The notes: generated by a model from the letters alone, not told the origin. DNA of 64,000 bases from Diphasiastrum complanatum (GCA_029204225.1 MU831562.1:114339-178338), one strand, 5' to 3'. Numbered from the stretch's first letter, positions 49,861-62,101 are shown. Numbers and translations: made by a program.

Positions 49861-51631
49861 CTCCCTCTTCAACTAGTTTTGGCATAGTTTTGACAATAGA
49901 ACTTTGATCCAACTTTAGAATGATCTCCATACTAAGTATAGATCTTCTTTCTAAGGTTCTAAAGTATCTTTCATAATTGATATAGAGAATAGTGTCCAAA
50001 TTGGATGCTTCACTATTTCTTACATCAATTTTGCACATCAAGATATAACTAGAACATGAAGAACCAAATAGAATGTGAATGAAATGATTCCTCCATGATT
50101 CAAACTTTGTACTCTCTGGAAAATTACAGCAACCAAACAATAAATGTGAGTGATGACCATTTGCTTGCTTGTGTCCTCCAACTTTGTCCTTTCTTGATAT
50201 GTCTCCACCATAAAACTCCATGAATGAGCCTCCATCTCCATCTTGCCACAAGAAACCATCAAACCTTGGAAATCCATGAGTAGGTGAGTACATTAATGAT
50301 GCAAATCCAGCACCACATGACTCCATAAACCAAGTAGGTTGCACTAGTCCATCTTCAAGATCTACTTGACACAAGAAAATGACCATGAATTCACCAAAAA
50401 TTGACAATCTCCAAGTATTGGCACCAAGTAGCTCAACACTTGAGAACTTAGCCATGGATGAGTGACATAATGAACTTCCATTAGCCTCATTTCCATCAGC
50501 AAAACCAGCCAAGAATGCTAGTACAACTCCAACAATAAGATATTGCAAGACAATGTAGCTAGTTTGTCCATATCTTGACAATTTGCACACATCCACATGA
50601 AATAGCTCAAACATGAGATAGAACAAGTAAAGTAAACTTGAACAACACTTCCTTGCTGCTCCTTTGACCTTCCTTGAGTCTTTAATAAGCTGCAAAAATA
50701 GATCCATAACATCTTTGCCAATTACCTCTCCTTTGATGCTCTTGACTAGCTCCAAATTGCCACCTTTCCTTTTGTGTTGTTGAAGCCCTTTGAGACCAAC
50801 CTCTTGATCTTCCTCTTGACCATCAAAGTCATTGAACAAACTTTGTTTTCCAGATCCATTACTTGCTTTTCCAGTATGAAAACCATGAGAACCAATATCC
50901 ACTTGCATAGCATCATCTATACAAGAAAATTCTCCAAAACATGTGAGTAAAGCAAAGTGTGTCGCTTCCACTTGCTTACCTTTCTCTTGATCATAAAAGA
51001 TATCAAAGATATGAATATCTTCAGTCCTGAACCTCTGGAAATACTCCCTCTTAAACATATGATCTAGATCCAACAAGAACTCATCAATGCTTGATCTCGA
51101 ATTTCCACAAAGGTTAGTGAAAACAATGTCACCAATGTCACCATCATAAATCAAAAGATAGATTCCAAACTTTCCATCCAACATGAAGTAGAGTAGGTGA
51201 AGGTGAGTATCAAACCTAATAAATCCAGCCCTCTTGAGCCCATAACAAACCTCAATAAGCTCACCAATGAGATCTCCCTTGCCTTGAAAAAATTGCCTCT
51301 CGATTTGCTCCATGTAGTCTTCTCCAACCAACCTTTTGCCATCTCGATTATGAGTGATCAATTCACAATCATAGAATCCTTTGAGTTGATGAAGAGATGT
51401 GAGATCCATGCCTTGGATCTTCCCAAGAACCAATCTTTCATTGCTCTTTCCTTCATAAGACTCCCTCTTAATGATTGCATCATAAGAAGTAGAAACCTCA
51501 AAGACATTAGAAGCCATGAGAAAAATGATTAGTACCTTCAACATAAGGATGATTGAAGTACTCTCTTTTTTCAAACAAGAACTTCTACTCAATGATTCTT
51601 CCTCACTATCATTCACAATGACATCATTCAA
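49856..51631 (-). CDS. Unknown ~590-residue protein in place of copia pol, with membrane segments
   Basis: The frame is open for 591 codons, from a TTG at 51631 (or from the amber codon at 51677, 15 codons upstream) to TGA at 49856-49858 inside the 3' LTR. A hydrophobic segment lies at residues 26-42 (IILMLKVLIIFLMAS), a second near 331-343 and a strong one at 359-377 (VLQYLIVGVVLAFLAGFA). Between them are acidic, Gly-rich stretches (DFDGQEEDQEVG). I see no integrase HHCC, YVDD or RNase H motif and recognise no family. It is in the same frame as gag, separated by one TAG. Position and membrane segments recall the env-like ORF after a UAG in SIRE1-type copia elements, but sequence similarity is not claimed. 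It could be a captured host segment. Confidence 0.8.
   Translation of the reverse strand: MNDVIVNDSEEESLSRSSCLKKESTSIILMLKVLIIFLMASNVFEVSTSYDAIIKRESYEGKSNERLVLGKIQGMDLTSLHQLKGFYDCELITHNRDGKRLVGEDYMEQIERQFFQGKGDLIGELIEVCYGLKRAGFIRFDTHLHLLYFMLDGKFGIYLLIYDGDIGDIVFTNLCGNSRSSIDEFLLDLDHMFKREYFQRFRTEDIHIFDIFYDQEKGKQVEATHFALLTCFGEFSCIDDAMQVDIGSHGFHTGKASNGSGKQSLFNDFDGQEEDQEVGLKGLQQHKRKGGNLELVKSIKGEVIGKDVMDLFLQLIKDSRKVKGAARKCCSSLLYLFYLMFELFHVDVCKLSRYGQTSYIVLQYLIVGVVLAFLAGFADGNEANGSSLCHSSMAKFSSVELLGANTWRLSIFGEFMVIFLCQVDLEDGLVQPTWFMESCGAGFASLMYSPTHGFPRFDGFLWQDGDGGSFMEFYGGDISRKDKVGGHKQANGHHSHLLFGCCNFPESTKFESWRNHFIHILFGSSCSSYILMCKIDVRNSEASNLDTILYINYERYFRTLERRSILSMEIILKLDQSSIVKTMPKLVEEGV
49861..49873 (-). 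other. Polypurine tract
   Basis: GTTGAAGAGGGAG on the minus strand, directly before the 3' LTR. It is also coding: it specifies VEEG of the ORF at 49856-51631. Confidence 0.85.
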
Positions 51632-51676
51632 AGTACATCCTACTTTGAACTCTTCACATACTTCTCTTCTTCTTGA

Positions 51677-53479
51677 CTAATTTCCCTCACTAAGTCTCTT
51701 GATAGAACCATTTGATCTACTCTCTTTATAAAGACATGTGACTCCACTTGCTGGAAAAATGACTTTCTTGAAATCATAACAAAAGAATGTAGAAGAACCA
51801 CCTCCTTCATGCATGCACCTAGCAACATCCTTTTCCATATGATCAAAGAAATCATTAGCAACAATATTTTCCAAGGAAGAACCTTCACCTCCATTGATGA
51901 AGTTAGCTCTTTCCTTACCTTTTGCATGCTTGCACTTGCCATGAAGAACCATTGAAACACCATCATTATCCTCAAGACTAGCCAAGTTAGCACAAAGATG
52001 AACATCTCCAAGAAGCATATTAGATCTTGACCTAGATCTAGCATAAGGAAGCTTGTTAGACTTTGCATAAGATCCACCAATCTTATTGATGCTAAAAGGT
52101 AACTTTGGAAAGTTGAGATCAATCTCCTTTTCCATTCCATCCTTTTTGTTAGCCATAACAAAAGCATCAAGCTTGAAAAGTCTACCTTGTTTATTGCCCC
52201 TAGCAACCAAGATTTCTTCCTTTGTAATGAAACAAGCATCACCCCCAAACTTTACCATGTATCCTTTCTCTATCATTTGACCAACACTTATCAAATTCTT
52301 TGAAAGTGAAGGAATGTAAAGAACACCATCAAGTCTTGCTTTCTTATTAGTAGAGAGACAAATAGGAATTGAACCAATACCTTCAATCACACACTCACCA
52401 CCATTGGCCATGTGAATTGCTTTCTTGGCTCCATCATAAGTGACCAAAGAAGTAAAGAACTCCTTGTGACTAGTCATGTGTGAGCTAGCTCCACTATCAA
52501 TCCACCATGAATCTTTGTCACCTTCACTTGATATTGGACTTGAAGAACACATCAAAAGAGAATCACCACCACCTAGACCCTCATCATTAGTAGTAAAGTT
52601 GATTTGCTTGCTACCTTCATCTCTTTGCTTCTTCGAACATTCATTTGCAAAATGCCCTTTGATTCCACAATAAAAGCATTTCAACTTAGACTTATCTTTC
52701 TTTTTGCCAAAAGAAGAAGTCTCACCTTGATCTTGCCCTTTAGACCACTTGCCTTTGCCTTTGCCCTTGAACTTGCCTTTGATGAACATAGCATCTTCTT
52801 CATAATGAGATGTCGATGTAGATTCACCTCCTCTTGATTGAAGCCTATACTCCTCATTCACCAAGATCTCTTGCAAATCCACAATACTTGGCAAAATCTT
52901 TTGAATAGCAAAATTTAAAACAAGATTAGCATGATCATCCAACAAGCCATTAAGTATAACTTGAACAAGTTCTACCTCCTTAATGCTTTCATCAATACAT
53001 GCTAACTCATCATTGAATGCTTTAACTCTCAAAACAAAAGCATGAGTACTCTCTTCCTTCTTTTGCAAACTTTGAAAGATTTGCCTCCTAAGAGTAAGCA
53101 CTCTTGATGTAGACTTGGATTCATAAAGCTTCTTCATAGCTTCCCAAGCCTCCAAAGATGATGTGCACTTACCAACTTCCTTGAGAAGTTCATTGGTAAC
53201 ATTCATCTTGATCATGTGTAGAGCTTTCTTTGCTCTCTTGTCATACCTCACTTGATCTTGAGGTGCTTGAGGTCTCTCTTCCACACTTGCAACAATCTAC
53301 ATCAAATCATTTATCTCCAATAAGGACTCCATCCTCACCTTCCAAGTAGAATAGTTGATTGAGGTAAGCCTATCATTGCTCTCCAACATAAATCCACCAC
53401 TTGTAGCCATGTTGAAGTGACCTGATCTTCTTCTTTCAACCTGTTCCAATGCACAAAGCACTCTCTTGAATGTCAACAA
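51677..53479 (-). CDS. Copia Gag-protease, one internal amber codon
   Basis: Gag starts MATSGGFMLESNDRLTSINY (near 53410) with STWKVRMESLLEIN. A TAG at 53297-53299 is followed in frame by 535 open codons: KMNVTNELLKEVGKC, RRQIFQSLQKKEEST, VILNGLLDD, zinc knuckle CFYCGIKGHFANEC (residues 203-216 of the 535), protease active site WWIDSGASSHMTS (DSG at 263-265) and GVLYIPSLSKNLISVGQMIE, the block preceding integrase. Homology to copia ends near residue 380. The last ~155 residues are novel (SRSRSNMLLGDVHLCANLAS), to TAG at 51677-51679. Gag packages element RNA; the aspartic protease matures it. Both stops are amber codons. Confidence 0.92.
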
Positions 53480-54001
53480 ATGAACTCAAGAAGATATCAC
53501 AAAGATATGGAACCTCTCAAATCTCTTCTAGCACTTCTAACTAGAAAATCAACACATAGAATAGTGAAATCTTGATCAACCTATGATCTATCCTCAATCT
53601 AATGATTCTTGCCACTTCCTAAGATTGAAATACACTCAAATGAAGTTCAGTAACCTCACAAACTAGAGATCTAATCAAAATTAGGGTTTTGACAAAATAA
53701 CAAAAAATTGAATATCTCAAATTCTACATGCAATTTCTAGAAACTTGGTATATCTTCTTGTAGACTCCAATGAGACCTTCCTAATGCACCAAATATCATC
53801 TAAATTCAGTAAACCAAGTGTGAAATCGGAATTGATCAAGTAGATAACCCTATATTGAGTTTTGACCTACAAAAGATCAAATCTACACATGCAAAAATTT
53901 TGATTTTTGAGTAGAAATCAATCTAGCATGCTCTAGCATTGGTAACTCCTCCAAAATCCTTGCTAAAGATGGCTGATCCTTTCATAACCTAAAACACAAG
54001 A
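53480..54001 (-). other. Copia 5' leader
   Basis: Non-coding region between primer-binding site and gag on the minus strand. Confidence 0.8.
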
Positions 54002-54013
54002 GCTCTGATACCA
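54002..54013 (-). other. Copia primer-binding site
   Basis: TGGTATCAGAGC on the minus strand, abutting the 5' LTR end; complementary to initiator tRNA-Met. Confidence 0.95.
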
Positions 54014-54667
54014 TGTGAAGGATTTCAGATCATTCAAGATCCAATCCATGTCCCAAATCTTTGGTTACAATAAGGAGCAAACCAACAATCCTGCCAATGT
54101 AGAAAAATCAGCATCTACATACAAAATGGGATGCAAACTCTAAGAGATATTGATCAAACATGAACCAAAACATAAAATATGTTTGCTGTCCATACAATTA
54201 CAGTACTCTACTGTATTTCACACGTGTGGAACCGAAAATAGCAATAAATGATCATTCTACACATAGAATTGCAAGATAACACCAAGATAGTGCACCAATG
54301 AGTAGTAGAGCCCAAAGAGAACCATGTATAATCATGAAATGAGAGAGAGAAGAGAGAAGATGTGTCTCTCCACGAGTCACATCCTTTTATAGAGTTTCCA
54401 AACCCTATTTGGCCACTTGGCTTTCCCTCCAAAATGTAAACCCTACTATTTTTGGGTCTAGATTCAATGTACCCAAAGTTCAAATTTGAATCTCTCTCAA
54501 ACTTGACTACCAACTTTCCCACACTTTCCAAAAGTGTTTATTGAATGTATTTTAAACTAATATAACTTCAAAAAGTTTATCTCTAAGCCTAAAATGAGTT
54601 TTGGCCTCTTATTGACAATTTACCAAAATGTGACTAAACTAGACTAAACTAGTTGAAATCTCTCACA
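54014..54667 (-). repeat. 5' LTR of the copia element
   Basis: 654 bp. Contains CACACGTGTG near 54220. Confidence 0.95.
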
Positions 54668-54990
54668 GGGGTTTCTTCAGAGGATAAAGTGTGGGGCTGA
54701 TCAGCCCATCATTTTGGAGCCTTCTTACCATTTATGGCCAAATTCTTTTTCATAAAAAGGCATATTCATGGCAATCTTTCTTGAAAAAGGTGAATCACTT
54801 GTAAAAAGCATCACATTGAAACAATGTTACTACTAACTAGATTGATTTGACTTAGCAGGTTTGAATTGGCCAATTTTGTTGGTCCAAATATTGAGTAGGT
54901 AAATTGGTTTTAGGGTTTCTGAAAAATGATAAATTCATGGTGGGGCACATGTTACAACAAAAAACAAGTGTTGATTTAAGGTTTAGGGTG
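54668..54990. other. Resumed pre-insertion DNA, no gene
   Basis: Begins with the second GGGGT. AT-rich. Confidence 0.5.
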
Positions 54991-55004
54991 CAACGTACAT
55001 TGTC

Positions 55005-55200
55005 AAAATGAAATTACAACTACCTAGGTCTTGGATTTCGGATCTTAAACCACCAATTTCGATTTCTTTACCAGGTGATATTGTTAGTGATAGAGATCCT
55101 AAGTCTATAGGTTACTTTTGGTCAACTGTATTCCATAAGGTTGAAATCTTATTTAGTTTTAGTTCTTTTAATCATCCTAAATTAGATGGGGTGGGGGGGA
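55005..55200 (+). pseudogene. Ty3/gypsy integrase fragment
   Basis: The frame reads ISLPGDIVSDRDPKSIGYFW, then STVFHKVEILFSFSS and HPKLDG. This matches the integrase core block with its second catalytic Asp (SDRDxxF...FW) and the Y/NHPQTDG block containing the third acidic residue region, here decayed to NHPKLDG. The stretch is about 65 residues long and ends in a G/T-rich slip at 55195. Probably a relic captured in Helitron element 4. Confidence 0.75.
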
Positions 55201-55560
55201 GTGTACCTCATGCGCGCTCCCACCTTTTTTTTTTTAATTTTTTTTTTCATTTTGGACTCCCAATGAAATATTGGCCCCCCATTTTCTCTATATTCTGTAT
55301 TTGTGTAAGTTTTGTATCATTATTTGATTATGTATGAGGGGCACGGGAGGTGTAGACGAGTATTATCAACAACAATGGCCTAGCTCCATTGGCGGGGAGG
55401 GCGGGTTCATTGGTGAGAAAGAAGAACCGTGTTCATTCTTCTAGACCTTTTCAGTACCATATGTAGGATATAGCTGCAGGTTTAAGGTTTTGAGTAACTT
55501 CATCTTTGTTTCCTCCTGAAGTTCGTTCTATACGTGCTTCCAAGATTTTTTATAGTCAAT
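55201..55560. other. Non-coding
   Basis: T-rich, then mixed. No gene seen. Confidence 0.4.
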
Positions 55561-56016
55561 CGTGCTAGTGGGCAGCGTGACGCTACCCAGAATCCTTGTG
55601 CTTGTGGGGAGACGCGATAGGGGAGGACGAGAGGGGAAGTCCAAAATGTTTGCTCGCCCAACTGGGCGGCCACACTTCGCTAAACCCTGCCCGCCCACAG
55701 ACTTGTGGGCTCACATCGCTCACATCGACGGGCATACTTGGGGGCCCATTTTTTTTTTTCTCTCTTTCTCACAAACAAACACACACACACACATCATCGG
55801 TCGCCCGCCATCAGCTAATTGTCACTGACAACTTTTGATCCAAACCATTGACCTTCGACCCAAACCATCGGCCGTAACCCAAATTGTCGACCGCCCGTCA
55901 TAGGCCATCATCCGTTGTTCGCCGCCTTCAATCATCAATCGCCCGCTCTGAGCATCATCTACACGTCTCGACCACAAGCCGCCCATTGCCCGTCATCGAC
56001 AGGCACGCTTTGCTAG
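55561..56016 (+). mobile_element. Helitron-like 3' region with terminal hairpin and CTAG
   Basis: 'gtgggcagcgtgacgctaccc' near 55569 resembles the 5' palindrome of this family. The 3' end has hairpin GCCCGTC-ATC-GACAGGC (55988-56004, one mismatch), eight bases, then CTAG (56013-56016) and T. Interior words match elements 1 and 3. Confidence 0.6.
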
Positions 56017-56163
56017 TCCATATATACTAAAGCTATTTGGGTTTCTGGGCAGCTCACGCTGCCCGGAACCCGCCCTCCTCTGCGATTTCCTGCTCCTGCG
56101 CACGGGCAGCATGATTTCATCGCAGCATGATTTGCCCGCCGTTGGGCGGGCAGGCGTTACTAG
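56017..56163 (+). mobile_element. Miniature Helitron-like element, 147 bp
   Basis: It starts TCCATATATACTAAAGC right after the previous CTAG and holds GGGCAGCTCACGCTGCCC. It ends with a perfect 7-bp-stem hairpin GCCCGCC-GTTG-GGCGGGC (56134-56151) eight bases before CTAG (56160-56163) and T. No coding capacity. Confidence 0.65.
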
Positions 56164-56599
56164 TATATATTAAAATCTTAATTTTTTGGGGCATCGCTCA
56201 CGCTCCTCACGCAATGCTCACGCTCCCCGTGAGCGCTCTTGTTTCGTGAACGCTCTTTTTTTGAAATTTTTTAAGTAGCGTGTGTCTCGGAGGTCGTTAA
56301 ACCTGATACGATTACCCTTTCTTTGCAAACAAATGAGAAAGAGATAGAGAGAGAGAGCGTGAGATCGAGTGAGCGACAAAGAGAGATTACGTTGTATAGC
56401 GCTTTAGGCATTAACGAGTGGCAGAGGTAGCAATATAAAGCACTGGATAGAGAAAGTGAGGAGAAAGAGAGAAGGAAAGGCGAGAGACACAAACCAACAC
56501 AATATTGAGAGAAGAAGGGATAACTATGTTCGATAACTTTACGATTTCTCAATCATTTAGTTCTTATATCCAAGATCTTTCCGGGTTCAAACTGAGACA
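56164..56599. other. Start of another Helitron-like copy, then GA-rich DNA
   Basis: 'atatattaaaatcttaa' and 'gggcatcgctcacgctcc' look like the 5' word of the same family. The rest is low-complexity. Confidence 0.4.
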
Positions 56600-57560
56600 C
56601 ACTCGATGATTCATCCAACAGGTCCAATTGGTCTCCAAAACCAAGTTGCTCTCTTTCACATAGACTCTTCTTGAGTCGGCTTATGTGAAAAACCGGGCGC
56701 ACTTAAGTTCCTTCCGGGAGGTCCAATTGGTAAGCTAAGGATCCGATCTTTTTCAAGATCTAATATGGTCCTCTATATCTAGGGGACAATCTATAATGCT
56801 TGTCAATATGCATTACACTAGAATCATTCGAGATTCTTAAATAATCTCACACCTGAAAGTCTCGAGGCGATCATTTCAAATTTGCATAACGCCAGTCCCT
56901 ATCGTAGGCACATTGGACATTTTCACATGCAATCTGTAGCATTTCCTACATATCGTGTAGAAAATCTGCTACCTTCTAAAACTCGATCATCCAAGTCTCT
57001 CCTAAAATAGGTGATCTAGTCTCAAAACCATACATAAGCATAAACGGGCTATAACTGGTGGCCAAATGCTTATCAACCTCCATCGAGTTTAACTTCCTCT
57101 CCGAAGAGATTGCCCTCAAAATATAAATGCATATATCATCAGCAGATTCTTGTCCCATACTCAATAAGAGAACGAGATTCCTTAGCATAGGCAACTCAAT
57201 CAAGGACAAATACACTTCCCAATGAGATTGCTGCCGGAAAATATGCTCAAAGCATTTTTTTTTTCCTCACCTGATTTGTTCTTTCTGTCTGACCAATGGT
57301 CAATAGAACTTAAGCTCAGAGTCGTCTCTTGTTTAGTGAATACGGCCGACCAAAAGTGACTAGTAAACCTTGGATCACGATCGTTCATATTGTCACTTGG
57401 TAGTCCGTAAAACTATATAGACGTTTGACAATTACTTGAGCAAAGTCAGATGCTTTCATGGTAGTCCTTATCATCACAATTCTTAGAAGACACATGAGTT
57501 GTTCCAAAAAGTCCTTTCCATCAGGAAAGTTTCAGACTTTTCCAACCCACTTACGATGCC
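56600..57560 (-). pseudogene. Ty3/gypsy integrase, decayed
   Basis: Leftward: KASDFAQVIVKRLYSFTDYQ (57460-57400), NDRDPRFTSHFWSAVF (57385-57335) with SSIDHWSDRKNKS (decayed HPQTDGQTER), YSPFMLMYGFETRSPI (57060-57010), then NVQCAYDRDWRYANLK (56920), HYRLSPRYRGPY and ILKKIGSLAYQLDLPEGT with VRPVFHISRLKKS (56800-56650). These are the core, the SPFxxxYG block and the C-terminal GPF/Y module of chromovirus-type gypsy integrases, which join element cDNA to the genome. There are stops and several frame changes. The C-terminal side shows no chromodomain here. Confidence 0.85.
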
Positions 57561-58503
57561 TATATAAGGATTGTAATCCAAAAAACACCCTTACTTTAGC
57601 CAGGTCACAAAGTGTCATTCCGAAGTTTGTGTCCAATCTAGAATACGTCTAGAATTTACTCTTAAGTTCTAATCTAGAATAACTTACGATTCACCGGAAC
57701 CTCATTACGTGAAGTTCTAACTTTTGGCAACCAACAACTTTCCAACTCTCCTGAGTCTTTTGGGACAACATTCTATTTTTTCCAATCGGGAAAAGATAAG
57801 GCCAAAAGTTCTCGTGTATTCTATGCACGTAGTCCTTTAAATGAATAAAAAATTGACCCATAGACGTTGTGACTTATAAGCAATACATTTCAACAATAAT
57901 ATCCATAAGAGAGGTTGTTTTGTTGATTCAAACAACTAACTTAGAAGTAGCGCTCCTGACTCAGTTGGTTGTATCAGATTTAGAAAATTTTTAAATGCGT
58001 AGGTGTGATAACCAAAACACCACATTTGATTTGATTCTAAATCAATCCTAGGTCAATAAGTAACTCTCAATGAGAGATTATTATAACCTAGTGAGAGATT
58101 GTCTCTATACAATTCTCATCGATATGCCTATGTATTCACGACTAGTTTATGCATGCAAATAACTTAGTCCAAGGAATCCTTTATAGATCCACAGGATCAA
58201 AAGTTTGTACAAAAGATTTTATGATCATACAAAGATTCACTACATAGGATATCTGTTACAATCCCTACTTACTGCAAACCTCCAGGTGTCGGTTAACCAC
58301 AAGAGACCGAACGATTCACGTTCCACCCCGTCGTAGGACCTAATCCGGGTCCCCCAACCTCCGTGCCCTAGCCTGTGACCGTATCAAGCTAGATTCGACT
58401 TCCATCCTAGACGGCGTCCCATACCACCACCTAGGCTCTCAGCCATCTCTTGCCTCATGGTAGCATACGCCTGGCCGTGCACACGCTCTCCATCCACCTC
58501 CTT
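57561..58503. other. No gene recognised
   Basis: Possibly decayed upstream polymerase of the same gypsy copy; no motif could be confirmed. Confidence 0.35.
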
Positions 58504-58905
58504 CTAGGTAGATAGAATGGATGGCAAATGAGCCCTCCTCCTCTTGTATAACTCCACGGAGAGAGACTCCCAGCCATGTGCACTCCTGCCTCTCACTCTA
58601 ATATTAAGAGCTTTTTTGGTTCGTTTTTCTTGCTCCGAAAACATGCTTTCCAACCGTGAATCAATTGAAACATTCATAGGCAAGTCTACTATACCATTAT
58701 CGTTCTTGAACAGTGTTCCCCATGATTTTGTCTCCTCCACTTGCTTCTCAAGACTAGAAATCTTGTTAGAAGTTTTTGCAAGATCCGTATTAGATGTTGG
58801 TAACAAAGTTATGGATGTTCGAAACTGGCTGACCTCGTCCCGCAATTTTTGAACCTCTAGTTTTAGTGTCAATTTTCGCCCTGCACTTCTGAAAATAATG
58901 CACAT
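58504..58905 (-). CDS. Coiled-coil ORF, possibly retroelement ORF1/gag
   Basis: An open stretch of 133 codons: LKLEVQKLRDEVSQFRTSI, then DLAKTSNKISSLEKQVEETK with heptad spacing, then EQEKRTKKALNIRVRGRSAH. The coiled coil followed by K-x-LNIRVRG resembles LINE ORF1 proteins, where a trimeric coiled coil precedes an RNA-binding RRM starting with 'NIRIxGL'. That resemblance is short and uncertain. No continuation of the RRM or a zinc knuckle follows. Not recognised with confidence. Confidence 0.4.
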   Translation of the reverse strand: MCIIFRSAGRKLTLKLEVQKLRDEVSQFRTSITLLPTSNTDLAKTSNKISSLEKQVEETKSWGTLFKNDNGIVDLPMNVSIDSRLESMFSEQEKRTKKALNIRVRGRSAHGWESLSVELYKRRRAHLPSILST

Positions 58906-59369
58906 AGTTGCCCTACGTGATAGTGAAGGTCTTCCGATAGAATAGAACGAAGTATAGTGATAGGGGAGGCTTTAGAATCACAAATTGCGGGTGAGTAGAA
59001 GGATTAGGAGAAGGAGGAGGAGCCAAGGGTGTAGGAATTTGTGGTTCCATAAGGTAGGTTACCACAAATTAGGAGAGAGAGAGAGAGGGAGGGAGGTAAC
59101 ATGTAAGGGGAGGGTGGTAATTAAAAGAGAATATAAAAGGGAGGGGAGGAAGGAGGTTGAGAAAAGGCAAAAAAGGGGGCAGAGGGGTTGTAAATGACAA
59201 GAATGTGTGTGTGTGTGTGTGTGTGTGTTTCTTATGGAGAGAGATGACTTTTTAAGGAAGATTTGAGAAACCATTTTATTTTTTGGAGGAGAGATGGGAC
59301 TCTGAATGTGTACGTGTGTTAAAGGAGAGAGAGGCCAAATTGGGAGAGGGGGGCCGACAGATTAAAATG
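58906..59369. other. GA/GT-rich non-coding
   Basis: GA-rich at 59071-59095, (GT)n at 59204-59228. No gene. Confidence 0.6.
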
Positions 59370-59394
59370 TGTGTTGGAAGAGGAGGGAGGTAAT

Positions 59395-59660
59395 CGGAAG
59401 GATTTCTTAATTTTGGAAGGCGAACTGGTTGAGTTGAAAGATCTGTCTACCTTTGTGCCTAACGTGCCAAAAAAAGTGGTTGACATTCGTCGTCACCAGC
59501 TGAGGCATCGTTTGGTTTCTGAATTTTTGGTATGTTGGAAAGACAAGTCAGATGATGAGGACACTTGAGAAAGAGAATACTTTAGTATTGAACTTCCCCT
59601 GGCTCCCATTAGAAAGAGACTCTTAAATGAGGAGGGAATGTTACGTATCCATAAGGGCAC
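59395..59660 (+). pseudogene. Ty3/gypsy chromodomain fragment
   Basis: The frame reads FVPNVPKKVVDIRRHQLRHR, then LVSEFLVCWKDKSDDEDT, a TGA, then EREYFSIELPL. It fits a chromovirus integrase C-terminal chromodomain: DxRxxxLRxRxxxEFLVxWK, acidic turn, then T-W-E. The TGA sits exactly where the conserved Trp is expected, so a single TGG-to-TGA change ended it. Chromodomains target integration to modified histones. No integrase core lies in this strand and place; it could be a separate relic from that at 56.6 kb. Confidence 0.7.
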
Positions 59661-59849
59661 CCAACAAGTTAGGTGAAGATCTCTTTCATGGGACAAAATG
59701 CTATTATGGAGCTATAGGTCTTTTGGGTGCCACATGTAGTCCCTCATGATTGATCTCTTTTCAATTGAATAATGTTCAGTGTCTAAGTGGGTGAGTGAGA
59801 AAGATATTCTGAGTTAAAACCCCTAATATCATCTTGTTTTTTATGTAGG

Positions 59850-61398
<1,549 letters not shown>

Positions 61399-61584
61399 AC
61401 TACTCATATTATCTTGATACTAGAAACAAAATTGTGAACTTATTTATTCATACATTTTCCATTATCATGCAATGTCATTCCATTTATCATTTCATATGTG
61501 TGTGCGCCAATATATGAGGTTGTATCATCCTAGTTTTTCATTACATGTCATACTATTTGAAGTCTTCCTAATTTGTTGTTGTAG

Positions 61585-61734
<150 letters not shown>

Positions 61735-61829
61735 AACATATCAGTCACTTACAAACAAATAAGCCTCGGGGGCAGCACGACACCATGAAGATGGTGTTGT
61801 TTTTTCCCCCACTCCTTATTTAAGCATAA

Positions 61830-62101
61830 CCTTCGCTATATAGTTATAGCGAAGGTACCTTGGCTTTATGATTATAGTGAAGGTTAACTTCGCTATAACA
61901 ATATAGCAAAGATTAATCTTCGCCATAAACGTATAGCGAAGGTATCTTTGCTATATCTGTACAGCGAAGGTACCTTCACTATAACAATATAGTGAAGGTT
62001 ATGCTTTAGACTTTATCGAAGGATATAACGAAGGTTATAGTGAAGGCACCTTTGATATAACATTCGGATACCCTTCAAGAATTGGCGCGTGTATAGTAGT
62101 G
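61830..62101. mobile_element. CACTA-type subterminal repeat array and right end
   Basis: About ten copies of ACCTTCGCTATA/TATAGCGAAGGT in both orientations pack 61830-62060. The segment ends GTGTATAGTAGTG at 62101, the complement of CACTACTATACAC. Dense inverted subterminal words next to a CACTA terminus are the binding region for En/Spm-type proteins. The left end was not found. Confidence 0.75.

Larger units (their letters stand above)
49224..54667 (-). mobile_element. Complete non-autonomous Ty1/copia element with perfect 5-bp target duplication
   Basis: LTRs 49224-49860 (637 bp) and 54014-54667 (654 bp) are nearly identical: one 17-bp deletion in the left copy and about eight substitutions by eye. 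Both are TG...CA. GGGGT flanks the element on both sides (49219-49223, 54668-54672). The primer-binding site and polypurine tract are in place for minus-strand transcription. Gag and protease are present; integrase, reverse transcriptase and RNase H are absent and replaced by unknown coding sequence, so movement would need enzymes in trans. Confidence 0.95.

Noticed and set aside
49856-51631. Calling the novel copia ORF a true envelope gene
   Set aside because: Only position, frame and hydrophobic segments match; no sequence similarity to known env-like proteins can be shown here.
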